This document shows positions 36,518 through 47,996 of a stretch of DNA of 64,000 nt, piece after piece. Both the position numbers and the translations under genes were made by a program. Under the pieces are notes generated by a model, which saw only the letters and a program-made list of their open reading frames with translations, was not told where the DNA came from and ran no database searches. Positions within the stretch are counted from its first letter, which is position 1. Each line of letters begins with the position of its first letter. The DNA comes from Gigaspora rosea (taxonomy: Eukaryota > Glomeromycota > Glomeromycetes > Diversisporales > Gigasporaceae): the NCBI GenBank assembly GCA_003550325.1, contig QKWP01000041.1:565894-629893 (forward strand). The letters are read 5' to 3'.

Positions 36518-36658
36518 GTGAACAATCTACATTTTTTTCAAATTTCCATTACATAATAAGCGAGATATAAAATAGTGAAACTATTAANGTGAACAATCTA
36601 CATTTTTTTCAAATTTCCATTACATAATAAGCGAGATATAAAATAGTGAAACTATTAA
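36518..36658. other. Probable assembly artefact: 70-bp duplication around one N
   Basis: 36518-36587 and 36589-36658 are identical by eye and are separated only by the N at 36588, the same signature as at 10522. The true sequence probably has a single copy. Confidence 0.85.
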
Positions 36659-36966
36659 AGGAGGGAGACCGTATATGTTTAACCGATTTAACTCTAATAT
36701 TACTAGGAGATAAGTTTCTGATTTACTCGAATAAAGGTCTCTTCAGCTATACACTAGCTTACTTCCTTTATTTTCCTTAAGTAAAATCGGAGGGAACTCC
36801 TTTTCATTTGTCTCTCTCTTTATTGAAGTCAAATTCATATACATTTGAATTTAATATACGACACATTGATGTGTTATTTGCTATGTTAACATACTGCAGT
36901 ACTGTTTAATACTATGTGCTTTTCAACAATGGTAGTTTATAATCTGTGCCCCTTAACACGCATATG

Positions 36967-37219
36967 CAGTGTTGTCACTTGGACGTGTCCATACTATATT
37001 TTTTGTCCAACATCCAAGATTGTCCAAAATCGTCCAAGCCTATGTCCCATGTTTAACTAATTAATAAAGTAATTTAAAAAAAATATATAATTATATATTT
37101 TTTTAGGTGCTGGACTCATTGGTGAAAAAATTAAAATAGATTATCTTAATAAAATTTTAAGCAATTTTAATTTAAAAAAATGTCCAAAATGTCCAAAAAA
37201 TGTCCAAGTGACAACACTG
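36967..37219. mobile_element. hAT-type MITE, 253 bp, CAGTG ends
   Basis: CAGTGTTGTCACTTGGAC and its complement form perfect 18-bp ends, bounded by CGCATATG (36959-36966) and CGCATATA (37220-37227). TTTTTGTCCAA / TTGGACAtTTT subterminal repeats occur in both arms. Non-coding. Confidence 0.85.
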
Positions 37220-37629
37220 CGCATATATGCTAACATGTTAACGTGTTATAAAGATTTTACAAAAAGGGGCTATTTATGTTAATCATCAAAGTTTACACGA
37301 ATTGACTAATATACAAAAATAGAAATGTAAGTTTTAATACAAATTTGGGGGTAAACTAATCAGATCAAAAGCTTTTAATAAAATTAATATTAATCACTTT
37401 CAGAATGCCTACAAAAAATTAGTATTTTAAACTCTAGTATTAACTTAATTACAAACTTATACTCTAACTAAAAGCTAGAATAATAACAGCCTATGGTCTT
37501 ACCAAACCAATTTATATTCTATTTGAAATAAACCAAAATAAAATCTACTTTCTACTCTCAAATGTCAATAGTATCGAATAAAGGTGACAGTCATGTGAGT
37601 GTATGTGAGAATCAAAATAGTCGAATCAG

Positions 37630-37935
37630 CAACTATTCTAATAGCTCTTTATGATTAGTTTTAAATAATCATTCTAACAGCTCTTTATGGTTAGTGTTAA
37701 ATAATCATTCTAACAGCTCATTATAGTTAGTATTAAATAATCATTCTAACAACTTTTGTTGATTAGTGTTAAATAATTATTCTAATAGTTTTTTATGATT
37801 AATGTTAAGTAATCATTCTAGTAGCTCTTTATAGTTAGCGATAAATAACTGTTTTAAACTCCTTATGGTTATGTTAAATAATCATTCTAACGACTCTTTA
37901 TTGTTGCCATTCTAACAAGCTCTTTCGGATAAGCA
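37630..37935. repeat. Tandem array, 36-bp unit, ~8 copies
   Basis: The unit is CATTCTAACAGCTCTTTATG followed by GTTAGTGTTAAATAAT. Early copies are regular at 36 bp; the last two are shortened. No frame runs through it. Confidence 0.85.
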
Positions 37936-38362
37936 TTTAGTGTTTGGATTAGGATAGTTGAGATATGGTTCATGATTTGTAAGATATTTGATCAAATATT
38001 ATAGTCTCTCATCAACAAACAGCGATGTTTAATTGATAGATGTCACTATAATGAGCTTTTAAATATATATTTTCAAAATTTTTTGTATCAATGCAAATAT
38101 CAATGTGATTATTAAATGACAAGTATAGTCATAAAAAGATAAATAATTTTTTTATGACAAATATGACTTGTCATATGACAAGGTGTCATTGATTTTTAAA
38201 TGACAATGTGCCATCACTGTATCAACTTTATTAATATTCCTTGTTGATATCCATCCCTATTAATATAAAATAATTTTTTATAATAAATATTCCCCATTGA
38301 TATCTCTAGCCAATAAGAATTGATAATCCGCTAGTCAACATAGTATAATGTGATACAGATTA

Positions 38363-38790
38363 CATATAAAAATTACTATAGGCAAAATGTGGCGTGCTTT
38401 CATTTAAAATCTTTTCTTACTAAGTTAATAACAAGTTCACTAATTGAACATTGTAAAGCTCGTTGAGATGCATCTAATGGTAGTTAAATTATCCAAATCG
38501 GCCTAGTAGTTGGCGAGATATTGTTGAAAAATGATTGGCCGACTATATAAAATCTCTATGTAAACAATATTAGTTTACATAGAGATTTTATATAGTTAGC
38601 CAATTATTTTTCAATAATATCTCGCCATCTACTGGCCGATTTGGATGATCTAACTACCATTAGATTTATCTCGATAGTATCTTAATGAGCTCTACAACTT
38701 TTAATTAGTGGACATGTACTGTTAACTTAGTAAAATTTTTTTCAAATAGAAACATGCCACATTTCGCCTATAGTGATTTTTATATACTAG
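38363..38790. mobile_element. Palindromic MITE, ~425 bp
   Basis: TATAAAAATTACTATAGGCA (then AAATGTGGCGTG) pairs with the complement near 38762-38786. The interior is also a palindrome: CTACTAGGCCG..-type arms around TGGCGAGATATTGTTGAAAA and a centre CTATGTAAACAATATTAGTTTACATAG. The target duplication is unclear. It lies inside the pogo-like element. Confidence 0.7.
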
Positions 38791-39457
38791 GTTATCAGGA
38801 GCTGATAGATGTCTGAAGCAATAATATATATACTGTATACTGTAATTTTTAAATATGTATAACATAATTGATCACGTTGTTTTTTGTTTTTTTTATGATA
38901 TGCAGAGATATGTTGTGTTACCAAATCAAAAGTTTGATTGGATAGCTTTAACAGATATTGCATGAAATGGAGTAGAAGTAAAAACGTCCTCGCTACGCTT
39001 CGGACAATAATCTGCATCACATTATACTATGACCACTCTCTAGTTGACTGGCGGATTATCAATTAAATAAAAAATTACATGATATGACAGATTTACCAAT
39101 CAGAAAAGTTGACAAGTAATACCGATAGTATACTTATCTTTTGTTTTAAAATGCAGTTTCTTATTGGTTAAAGCTTTATAATACATGAATAGCCAATCCC
39201 TTTTTGTTATCATCCCCCATATATATCAACCAAATCACTGAATTCAAATAGATTGATATTAACAAGGATAAACTTGTAATAGATAATTATTCAAGATTTG
39301 CTAAAAAAGTATACAAAATTCTGGAATAGTTCTTGAAATTTACTGAAGATAACAATTCAAATAACTACTGTGATACTATATTGTGCTATCAAACTAATCT
39401 AAATAATAGTAATATGATTTGTTATACAGATCATATATATAACTTTTTAATAATAAG

Positions 39458-40044
39458 TCAAATAATTGATACACCCAAATTTTATATGTAAATTTGGTCA
39501 AATTTTACTTTTTCAACTTATTTAGCAAGAAGAAGCTGTTAGTTTAGTTTCTAGGTCTAAGTTTGCAATTTCTCTAGCATTAGAAGGTCTTCTTATAAAA
39601 TTTTAAAGATAGTTTATAATAAAATTGCAACTAATCATGCTAATAAAGTTAGCCAATTTTTTGACAATTTTTACTATTTGTTTATAAGTGTTTATATATA
39701 AGTGATGCATATCATTTCACCAAATTAGACAATAGTGTCTGTCAATTCAGTTAATAGCCCTAATTGTCTAATTTAGTAAATGATATACATTACTTATAAT
39801 TACTTATAAATAAATAGTAAAAATCATCAAAAAATTTGCTAACTTCATTAGTATGATTATTTGCAATTTAATTATAAATTACCTTTTTTTATTTTATAAA
39901 AAAACCTTCTAATGCTAGAAAAATTGCAAACTCAGACCAGAAACTAAACTAATAGCTTCTTCTTGCTAAATAAGTTGAGAAAGCAAAAATTTATTTAAAT
40001 TTTATATATGAAATTTGGGTGCATCAATTATTTGACCTATAAAA
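39458..40044. repeat. ~590-bp palindrome with short loop
   Basis: GTCAAATAATTGATaCACCC (39458) is matched by GGGTGCATCAATTATTTGAC (about 40018). Internal landmarks are mirrored: GAAGAAGCTGTTAGTTTAG, TAGCATTAGAAGGT, ATGATATaCATtACTTATAA. The centre is near 39750 with about 40 unpaired bases. No coding sequence. Confidence 0.85.
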
Positions 40045-40902
40045 AAATTTTACATATGATATATTGTGTTACTAATAAAAATATATCTATGCACTATCAA
40101 AAATCTATAGATATAGGTAATACTAGAGTAATTAGAAACAAAAACTTTAAAAAATGAAGATAAAAAAACAAAAATAAAAATAGAACTCTTGTTAACTTAT
40201 CCAAAGCTCATAACAATAAATAATACTGAGAACATAAAGGAAAGTAGTCAAACTAAAATCAAAATTAAAAAGAATAAAAATAAAGCTTGCCTTGATAGCT
40301 CTAGAAGCTTTAAAATTGATGATAAGAAAATCTGAAAAGCTAAGACAAATAAAACCAAGATATTTATATATAAGCAAAAACTAGCAAATAAATGCATCAA
40401 GTTGAATATTATTGTCAAAAAAAGCAGGATATTGGAAAGTTAGCTAAGAGAGAACATAATAACAAAACTGAAATCAATAATGAAACTTCTAAAATTGTTA
40501 GAAAAGCTATCAATATGGATCACACAGATAAAAATCTTGAATCTGGTCTTGAAAATAGTATTACAATACCTTTTGGGATTTTCAAAAAATGCTAAAATAG
40601 ATATTGTTAGAAAAAAAAGTTGAAAAAGTGGTCCTGGAAGAGGAAAGTATAGATAACAAAGTTTTAGATAAAAATAACTATAAAGTATTGGTTGCAAATA
40701 ATGATGAAATAATGAAGAAAAAAACTATAAAAAAGAAAAACATCTAGAAGAATCCCTATACTAAAAGTGGAATAAAAGGTTTCAAATAAGCTATAAAAAA
40801 TAGATAATGTATCTAAAACAGATAGGAAAGCTATCCAAAATATCAAATGTATTAAAAATGGCAAAATAGTAATATCTGAAGTTGGTGATATAAATAAATA
40901 TA

Positions 40903-41106
40903 CAGTTGTCTTTCTCTAATCTGAACCTCTCTAAACTGAACACTATTAAACTCTCTTTAAACCAAACAAAATCTTTTAGAACATTTGTAAATTTTATTAT
41001 AAAGTTCACTTAAGCCATATATAACTTTTTGAAAACTAAACTTTTCTAAATTTTTACATAATAAAAAAAAGCAGTCCTGGCAGTTCAGATTAGAAAGAGT
41101 TGACTG
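40903..41106. mobile_element. Pogo-like MITE, 204 bp, TA duplication
   Basis: CAGTTGTCTTTCTCTAATCT (then GAACC) pairs with the complement of GTTCAGATTAGAAAGAGTTGACTG, with a few mismatches, and TA flanks both ends. Tandem CTCTCTAAACTGAAC-type repeats lie just inside the left end. Confidence 0.85.
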
Positions 41107-42430
41107 TATAGATATTATTGAGACCATTAATAGAGAAATAGTTGATTATCTATTTGATCCTAGAACTATTTGTCCAAATATTCTATATAGATCCTAAAGA
41201 TACATTGTACAAATAAGAAGTTAGAGAAAGCATATTTATATATAAAATATATAAAATAAGCAGAAAAGATTGCTAGCTTTGTAATCTGGGCCAAGTCAAA
41301 TTAATAGATCACAAGGTTGCTGTGCCAAAATAGCAGATCTGCCATTTCTGCTAAGATTAGTAGTTTTTGCCATATTAGCAGATTAGGAAGAACTAGTACA
41401 AATAATAGATCCAATAGTTCTGGCAGAAATAGCATTCCTTTTAACATAGAACATTTTATTATATATACAGGTAGTATTTGGCCACTATGTAGGCATGTTT
41501 GATATGATCTTATAATTATATTAATAAAAGACATACTCTAATTGATTCTATAAATTACATCATATTTTCTTTTAAATTGCCAAATTACATTATAAACATA
41601 AACTTACTTGCTTGTATAAATACTAACAACTACAACATACCACAGCACAGTTCCATGTCTTTGTGCTTATATGACTCACTGTTAATAGTTGCTCTGTTAG
41701 CCTTGATTTCTGAGAGGTACTTGCAGATTAATACCAGTTGACCAGGACAATTAATTTTAGCAGCTAGGTCAGCCAAGAATTTGGCATTGGCCCATATCAC
41801 TATTAATGATGAAACTTTCTATTTTTTACTTAACTTAGGGTATAATAGTTGTAATTATTAGAATATTCATATGCTTTTACATTAATGATGCCTGATGAAT
41901 GACAAGCTATAAATATTAACTGTTAAGTTAAAATACCCCTATTTAAACATTTGTATCATGCCAATAAAATATTTATTTATATCCCATATTGCTTATCCAT
42001 ACCATACTAATCTTTAGTAATCTTGTTTATCAAAAAATTATATATAAAGTTATATCACTTATTTACCAATAAGTATAACAATTATTTATTCATTTAAAAT
42101 ATTCGAAATAATTATTATCCGGAGTGTAACGAAGGACATTTAAGGATTACGCATGGTGATACAAAAATTACGTTTATGATGCATAAATAGCTACATTTTT
42201 GATTCATCTCATCAGTATAGTATAATTAAATGTAAATTTGAAAATTCATGTCTGTCCGCACGCGTGTCTAAATTTGTACTTTAGTGTAACATAAACAAAT
42301 ACACGTTTTTATAATGATAATTATAGGCTCCGGACACACAATGCTACGCATTAACCTAGGACTATTATAAATTTCTTATTTTATTGATATAACTTATTAA
42401 GTTTCTTATTAAAATTAATTTACTGATTTA
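41107..42430. other. Intergenic; nothing firm
   Basis: AT-rich. Weak inverted pieces around AGCAGATCTGCCATTTCTGC (41331) are visible. Short opposite-strand frames at 41301-41534 show no domain. Confidence 0.4.
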
Positions 42431-42526
42431 GAGCTTGATCCGTTATCCGTTTTCATATTAAATTTAAAAGATATTAACGGATTATATTATTAAATTTGGC
42501 ATTCAACGGATAATGGATTCAAGCTC
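42431..42526. mobile_element. 96-bp MITE, TA-flanked
   Basis: GAGCTTGATCCGTTATCCG pairs with the complement of CGGATAATGGATTCAAGCTC. TA flanks each end. It is the same family as 36387-36484. Confidence 0.75.
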
Positions 42527-43122
42527 TAATCTGATTCTTTTTCATGAAAATTTATGTACAAAATGCTGATTTTAGCCTTATCTGAATTTAAAGTGTAGGA
42601 CATCAATGATGTTCTATTTGCATTTGCAATGTTATAAAATAACAGCTTTATAAAAGTTCTGTCAGTATCATTTGATCTGCAACTCCCAAAGTTTGAAGTG
42701 GAGCCATGGCGCAGCTACGATATCCTGACTGCCGCACATAAAATGAGCGGCAATTCGGCCTGCATTAAATTTATTTAGGCTAATGATCTTCAAGCTTCAT
42801 AATTTTGGTTGGAAATTATTTTTTTAATTTTTTTTAGTTACAAAAGGGAAATTTTTAGGAAATAGGCGTGCTCTATGTCATAATTGACTCAAGAACATTT
42901 TTTCACTTAGTGAGCTCTACGTAATTTTGACCTAATTCTTTTTTTGCCGTGCACTTTTTAGGATAGCCATGATAAATTTGGGTGCCACCATGGTATCTTC
43001 AGTCACCGAAAATTTTGATCTCAGAAATTTACAAATCATGTAAATTTACGAATGACATGAAAACTGTTTACTAAAATCTACCACAAAATTTCGTAAAATT
43101 ACGATAATTTTAAATCCTAGGT
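42527..43122. other. Intergenic; nothing recognised
   Basis: No ORF of note. A short G+C-rich patch, GAGCCATGGCGCAGCTACGA (about 42700), stands out from the AT-rich background without a recognisable function. Confidence 0.4.
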
Positions 43123-43424
43123 TAGGATGGATAAGTCCGGTCCAGTCCGTCCGTCCTAATAAGACCAGTCCGGTAATGAAAAACGGTCCCGCTAGCGGAG
43201 AAAATTAAATCAAATGACATCGGAAATTGAAATGAGCGATTGCAAAATATTTTTTTTACGGCTATTTTCATAATTCCTGGAACATCTGATAAAAATTGAC
43301 CGAATGATGTTTCGGCGGATTCGATTAAGTTTATGATTTCGGGGAATAAGAATCAGATACGTAATTTAATAAGATCAGGTGACTAATATATATTACAATA
43401 AGACTAAATATCGTAAGTCGTAAA

Positions 43425-44045
43425 ATTTCAATTCCTATTCTTTGGCGCCAAACGAATCCTTTATTCATTCTAATTATTTTTCGACGAAAATTTGTTTTAA
43501 AAAATTGAATTAAATTTCAATTCATATTCTTTGGCAAGATCCATTTTCGTTCAATTGAAGCCTTTATTCATTTCTAATTATTTTTCGTTTCTTGTCGAAG
43601 ACAAAAATTGGGTTTTAAAAAATTGAATTATATTTCAATTCTTATATCTATTTTCGTTCAAACGAAGCCTTTATTCACTTCTAATTATTTTTCGTTTCAT
43701 GTCGAGTATGAAAAATTCGGTTTTAAAAAATCGAATTAAATTTCAATTCCTATTCTTTGGCAAGATTCATTTTCGTTCAAACGGAGTCTTTATTTATTTC
43801 TAATTATTTTTAGTTTCATGTCGAAGACGAAAATTTAGTTTTTAAAAATTTGTATAAAATTTCAATTCCTATTCTTTGACAAGATCCATATTCGTTCAAA
43901 CGAAGGCATTTATTCATAATTATTTTTCGTTTCTTGTCGAAGACGAAAAAAACGTTTTTAAAAAATTAAACTAAATTTCGATTCCAATTCTTTGGCAAGA
44001 TCCATTTTCGTTCAGACGAAGGCATTTTATTTTTAAAGAATTTGG
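43425..44045. repeat. Tandem satellite, ~116-bp unit, about six copies
   Basis: The unit reads TTTCAATTCCTATTCTTTGG, CAAGATCCATTTTCGTTCAA, ACGAAGCCTTTATTCA, TTTCTAATTATTTTTCGTTT, GTCGAAGACGAAAATT, TTTTAAAAAATTGAATTAAA. TTGGCAAG-type anchors lie at 43531, 43757, 43876 and 43992. The first copy lacks the middle third. It lies in the centre of the hAT-type element. Confidence 0.85.
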
Positions 44046-44432
44046 GATATCTCAATTCATGATCATATTTAACTTTTTAATAGCGGCACCTATATATATA
44101 TTTGTTATAAAAGTCTAATTTATATTCGATTCCTTTTTTTACATTTTTTGTTAAGGTTTATTGGTTGACATGAATAGTTTTTTCCATAAATTTTCGTACA
44201 AACTAAGCACACCAATTATGTTGGACAAGCATTCGATCGAAAATTTAAAATCGTTGATATTATTGTATGACAATCGTAAAAAATGATCATGATACAAAAA
44301 TAGCTTTTATTAATTATTTTATTATACCGAAGAATCAATAACTTATCGAATTCGGCCGAAACATCATTCGGTCAATTTTTATCAGGTGTTCCAGGAATTA
44401 TGAAAATAGCAGTAATATTTTAATTAGCTATT

Positions 44433-44824
44433 TGGGTAATGGACTAGGAAAACCCATCTCTGAAGGGGATTTTCCATTTTGAGAAAATAGCGATTAATTG
44501 TTTGTGAAACCTAAATTTTACCCCTGAATTTTTTGTTTATTTTTAGATATCAATTACTGAATAAACAATGTCATGTGATTATGAACCACTGATTGACCAA
44601 TCTAATTTAATTGAGCCGTCAATCTTTTGTTGTAAATCTATTTTTAGAACACGATCGTTAAAAATTTGGGATGCATTCAAGTTAAAATATCTCGATAAAT
44701 TATTATATTAACATAGGATAAAAAGTGAAATACATATAGATATAAACCAGAACTTTAATTTGAATCAAAAATCTCGAAATTGATAAAAAAGTGTCAGAGA
44801 TGGGTTTTCCTAGTCCATTGCCCA
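44433..44824. mobile_element. MITE, ~392 bp, inserted in the 43.1-44.9-kb element
   Basis: TGGGTAATGGACTAGGAAAA (then CCCATCTCTGA) pairs with the complement of TTTTCCTAGTCCATTGCCCA, about 30 bp with one mismatch. The target duplication is short and unclear (ATT/TTT). It is younger than its host element. Confidence 0.8.
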
Positions 44825-44908
44825 TTTATGAAGACCGGTCCGGACTAGTCCAGGACCGGTTAAAATGACCAGTTCTTATTTGGTCTTTTCAGGACCAATT
44901 CATCCCTA

Positions 44909-46180
44909 CCCTAGGTATGGTGGATATATAAAAAAGCCTTCGTACATATCGATCATACCCGAATCAAAATTTTATATACTCGAGATAACAGTTTAGCGGA
45001 TTCAGCCGAATTAATGCGGCCAAGTTTTTATCAATTGTCCCAGAATTTATGAGAAAGCTGTAACGTGTAGGTGAGCATTTTTGATGGGAATGTTGAGATT
45101 ATTAAAATGCGTAATGATTTATAAGTGATTTGTAAATAATTTATAATGCGGCTTCATGATCGGATTCATAAGCAATTTACAACAAAGAAAGCAATTGGCC
45201 AATTAAATAAATAATGATTATAATTATTATGCGGTTTCATAAATGGTTTCATAAGCGGATTATTAGCTAAAGCAAGCAACTGACCAATCGTACAATTCAA
45301 TTTTACAAGAGATCATGCAATATCACATAAATGATTGGATTAAATTTTATGAAATAAAATAAAAAAAAATTTCCCATACGAAACAATGGGTTTCCCGTTA
45401 TATTCGGACGGCCAAGATGCTCTATTACTTGCATAGAGCTAACTAACATGAAGCCATCCTAGTATCAACTATTAAAATTTAGACGATATATTTAACACTT
45501 GAAAAGATATTAAATTTGTTAATCGGTGAGCCGGGTGACCCGTTTATTATGTTACATAATTTTGGGAGATCCTGATATTATTAGGATTATTAAGTAATTT
45601 ATATTCCATACCATACAATTCTGGTCGTCCATACCCAACTGATCCCCTGTAATCTAGTTTATCGAGATATTATTATTAATATGAATATATAGTAAAACGA
45701 AAGTTCTCACTGTTTCATAAGATAAAATTATAGATCATCTGCCATTTTAAAAATTGATAATCCGTAGTACTATCATGCATATTCATGTTAATTTAATAAT
45801 ATCACAACTTTTTCAAGCGAGGCAAATATTTTACCAGCACAAAAAAAACTTTTATTATATGCAAGATGATATCGTTATATCATAAGCAAAATTAGGTCAT
45901 ATTAATTATTTTAATTGAACTTATTCAAATAATAATAAAATTATTACGCAAATAATTCCAAATGCAAATTTCGGATTTCTAATTATTAATTGAAGATACA
46001 ACATAATATTAATTTAATCAACATGTGTAAATAAATATATTTAAATCAAATATTCAAACTTCCGCCAGTTTAGTAAATTTTTTATTAAATGCAAGCAAAC
46101 AACATCACATATTTAACAAAAAAAATTATAAGTTTAAACAAATCTCCGTGGAGCATTATCAACAAATACTATTATTAATG
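44909..46180. other. Intergenic downstream of the F-box/LRR gene
   Basis: AT-rich. 44990-45070 (TTTAGCGGATTCAGCCGAAT..TTTTTATCAATTGTCCCAGA) is a fragment of the inverted-repeat family seen in the 43.1-44.9-kb element. Otherwise nothing is recognised. Confidence 0.5.
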
Positions 46181-47836
46181 TTACACGTTAATAACGCCTT
46201 GAAATGAAATTCTTTTATAAGAAAATGGTTTTAATTTACTTTCGTAAACAAAATCATCGCCATAAAAATCTAACGAGGTTAATGTAATATTTTTACGGAG
46301 AGCCTCTGCCAAGATTTTTCCTCCTTCTAATCCAATATTATTATACTTAATACTTAAAGAAGTCAGAGTAGTATTGATACAAAGAGCTTCTGCTAGTGCT
46401 TTCCCCCCTTCACATCCAATCTCATTATTGCCAAAATCTAGGTAAGTTAAGGTTTTGTTTTTACAAAGAGCCTGTGCCATTGCTTTTCCTCCTTTAAAAT
46501 CAATACAATTATTGCTAATATCTAAGGATGTTAGAGTAGTGTTTATATAAAGGGCCTCTGCTAGCGCTTGCGCTTCCTCGGAAATGAGTTCGTTATGAGA
46601 AAGACATAAGAAAGTTAATGCGGTGTTTAGACAAAGAGCTTTTGCTAGTGCTTTTACACCATCTTCAATAATTCCATTATCGCCAATATCTAAATTAGTT
46701 AAAGTGGGGTTTATACGAAGAACTTCTGCTAATGCTTTTCCTCCTTCGGAACCAAGTCGATTATTACGAATCTGTAAAGAAATCAGAGTAGTGTTATCAC
46801 AGAGTGTTTCTGCTAATATTTTCCCTTCCTCAGAACCAAGTTGATTTAGAGAAAGATTTAAATAAGTTAAAGTAGTGTTTTTGCAAAGAGCTTTTGCTAA
46901 TATTTTCACTTCCTCAGAACTAAGTCGATTTTGAGAAAGATTTAAATAAGTTAAAGTAGTGTTTTTGCAAAGAGCTTTTGCTAATACTTTCACACCTTCA
47001 AATCCAATATAATTATCGCAAATATTTAGAGAAGTCAGAGTTGAATTTTTATAAAGGCAACCTACTAATGCTTCTATGCACTTTAAATCAGATTGATTTT
47101 CATGAAATTGCAAAGAAGTTAGAGCAGTATTCTTACTAATAGCTTCTGATAGTGCTTTCATTTCCTCGAAACCAAGATGATTATCTGAAAGTTCTAATGA
47201 AGTTATAGTAAAGTTTTTGCTAATAACTTCTGCTAAGCCTTTTATTTCCTCAGAATCAAAATAAATATCGGCTAGAGATAAATGGATTATAGTGTTATTT
47301 GTATAGAGCCTTTCAAATATTACACTATTAATAATAGTTCTGAAAAGTGATAAACCTTTAAGCTTTTTACTTGTTCGTAGAAACATTGCAACTAAAGAAC
47401 ATTCAACAGCTCTAATGACTAAATCTTCATTTTCCTTAAAATGCCTGGAATAATCATAAACAGAAGATTCACGGAAGTTACGAGGTACATCCGTTCCAAA
47501 TCCTTCATCATCAAGCCAATTTTCAACTCCATCGGGCAAATATTCACAAACATACGTAGTATAACTTGAATATTCAAATAATGGTTTTGGATAATTTGGA
47601 AGAATAATTTTATAAGGGATTAATAGTGATTGTTCTTTAGCGTTTAATTCCAAAAGATATATTCTTATTAGTTTTGTATCACTAGAATAGTCTGTTGGTC
47701 TGTTCCATAATATTGGTATAATAATTCTGCACCATTGACGGTTTACAAGAAGGCATGAAAATAAATTTTTATAATCTTCAGGATTCTGAAAGTTATTAAA
47801 TATCTCGACCAAACATTCATTCGGTAACTTGATCAT
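46181..47836 (-). CDS. F-box / leucine-rich-repeat (RNI-like) protein
   Basis: An intact, intron-free frame of 551 codons from ATG at 47836. Residues 1-45 form an F-box (KLPNECLVEIFNNF..CLLVNRQWCRIIIPILW), which by family knowledge binds Skp1 in an SCF ubiquitin ligase. Residues about 165-540 are roughly a dozen ribonuclease-inhibitor-type repeats of 28 residues (pattern N-LT-L-L---N-LG-EG-KALAEAL), the likely substrate-binding surface. F-box/LRR genes of this kind are greatly expanded in Rhizophagus. The repeats are similar at DNA level, suggesting internal duplication. The start fits an F-box beginning within a few residues of Met1. It is divergent from the BTB-TLDc gene, with 160 bp between starts. 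Substrate unknown. Confidence 0.92.
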   Translation of the reverse strand: MIKLPNECLVEIFNNFQNPEDYKNLFSCLLVNRQWCRIIIPILWNRPTDYSSDTKLIRIYLLELNAKEQSLLIPYKIILPNYPKPLFEYSSYTTYVCEYLPDGVENWLDDEGFGTDVPRNFRESSVYDYSRHFKENEDLVIRAVECSLVAMFLRTSKKLKGLSLFRTIINSVIFERLYTNNTIIHLSLADIYFDSEEIKGLAEVISKNFTITSLELSDNHLGFEEMKALSEAISKNTALTSLQFHENQSDLKCIEALVGCLYKNSTLTSLNICDNYIGFEGVKVLAKALCKNTTLTYLNLSQNRLSSEEVKILAKALCKNTTLTYLNLSLNQLGSEEGKILAETLCDNTTLISLQIRNNRLGSEGGKALAEVLRINPTLTNLDIGDNGIIEDGVKALAKALCLNTALTFLCLSHNELISEEAQALAEALYINTTLTSLDISNNCIDFKGGKAMAQALCKNKTLTYLDFGNNEIGCEGGKALAEALCINTTLTSLSIKYNNIGLEGGKILAEALRKNITLTSLDFYGDDFVYESKLKPFSYKRISFQGVINV

Positions 47837-47996
47837 TTTTAAAGGATACTGAAAGAATTAAACGTTCATCACATATCAGATATATTAGCAAAAAAAAAAA
47901 AATGTTGTGAAACCATCACATGACATGTGGCTTACGGTATTTTAGGTATTGGTAAGTACGTATTGTACTTGACATTACGTACAGTATAATTCAAAA
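47837..47996. promoter_or_regulatory. Shared 160-bp divergent promoter region
   Basis: It separates the starts of the F-box/LRR (minus) and BTB-BACK-TLDc (plus) frames. It contains an A-run (47890-47901) and ATCACATGACATGTGGC but no clear TATA box for either direction. A shared promoter is inferred from spacing only. Confidence 0.4.

Larger units (their letters stand above)
35268..38217. mobile_element. hAT-like non-autonomous element, ~2.95 kb, inside the pogo-like one
   Basis: Ends CAGTAATGGCAaAT / complement of TGTGCCATCACTG, flanked by the direct repeat TATCAAC (7 of 8 bases, because the left flank has an extra A). Subterminal AAATGACAAGTCATA-type repeats lie in both arms (35320-35440, 38110-38210). 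The interior has no coding sequence but carries the MITEs at 36387 and 36967 and the 36-bp array at 37.63 kb. Confidence 0.6.
35157..39276. mobile_element. Pogo/Tc1-like TIR element, 4.1 kb with insertions
   Basis: CAGTTTACTCCTGTTAATAT at the left pairs with the complement of ATATTAACAAGGATAAACTTG at the right, with TA on each side (35155-35156, 39277-39278). A second inverted pair, AATTGATAATCCGCtAGTCA (38316) and its complement (39045), belongs to the same arms. No transposase is visible. Insertions at 35268-38217 and 38363-38790 account for most of the length. Confidence 0.65.
43123..44908. mobile_element. hAT-type non-autonomous element, 1.8 kb, carrying a satellite
   Basis: TAGGATGGATAAGTCCGGTCC-like left end and the complement TAGGGATGAATTGGTCC at the right are bounded by TCCTAGGT (43115-43122) and CCCTAGGT (44909-44916). 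Inside each end are GGTCCGGAC-type subterminal repeats. A second inverted pair, TTCATAATTCCTGGAACATC (43268) and its complement (44385), encloses a tandem satellite. The MITE 44433-44824 is inserted in the right arm. No coding sequence. Confidence 0.8.
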
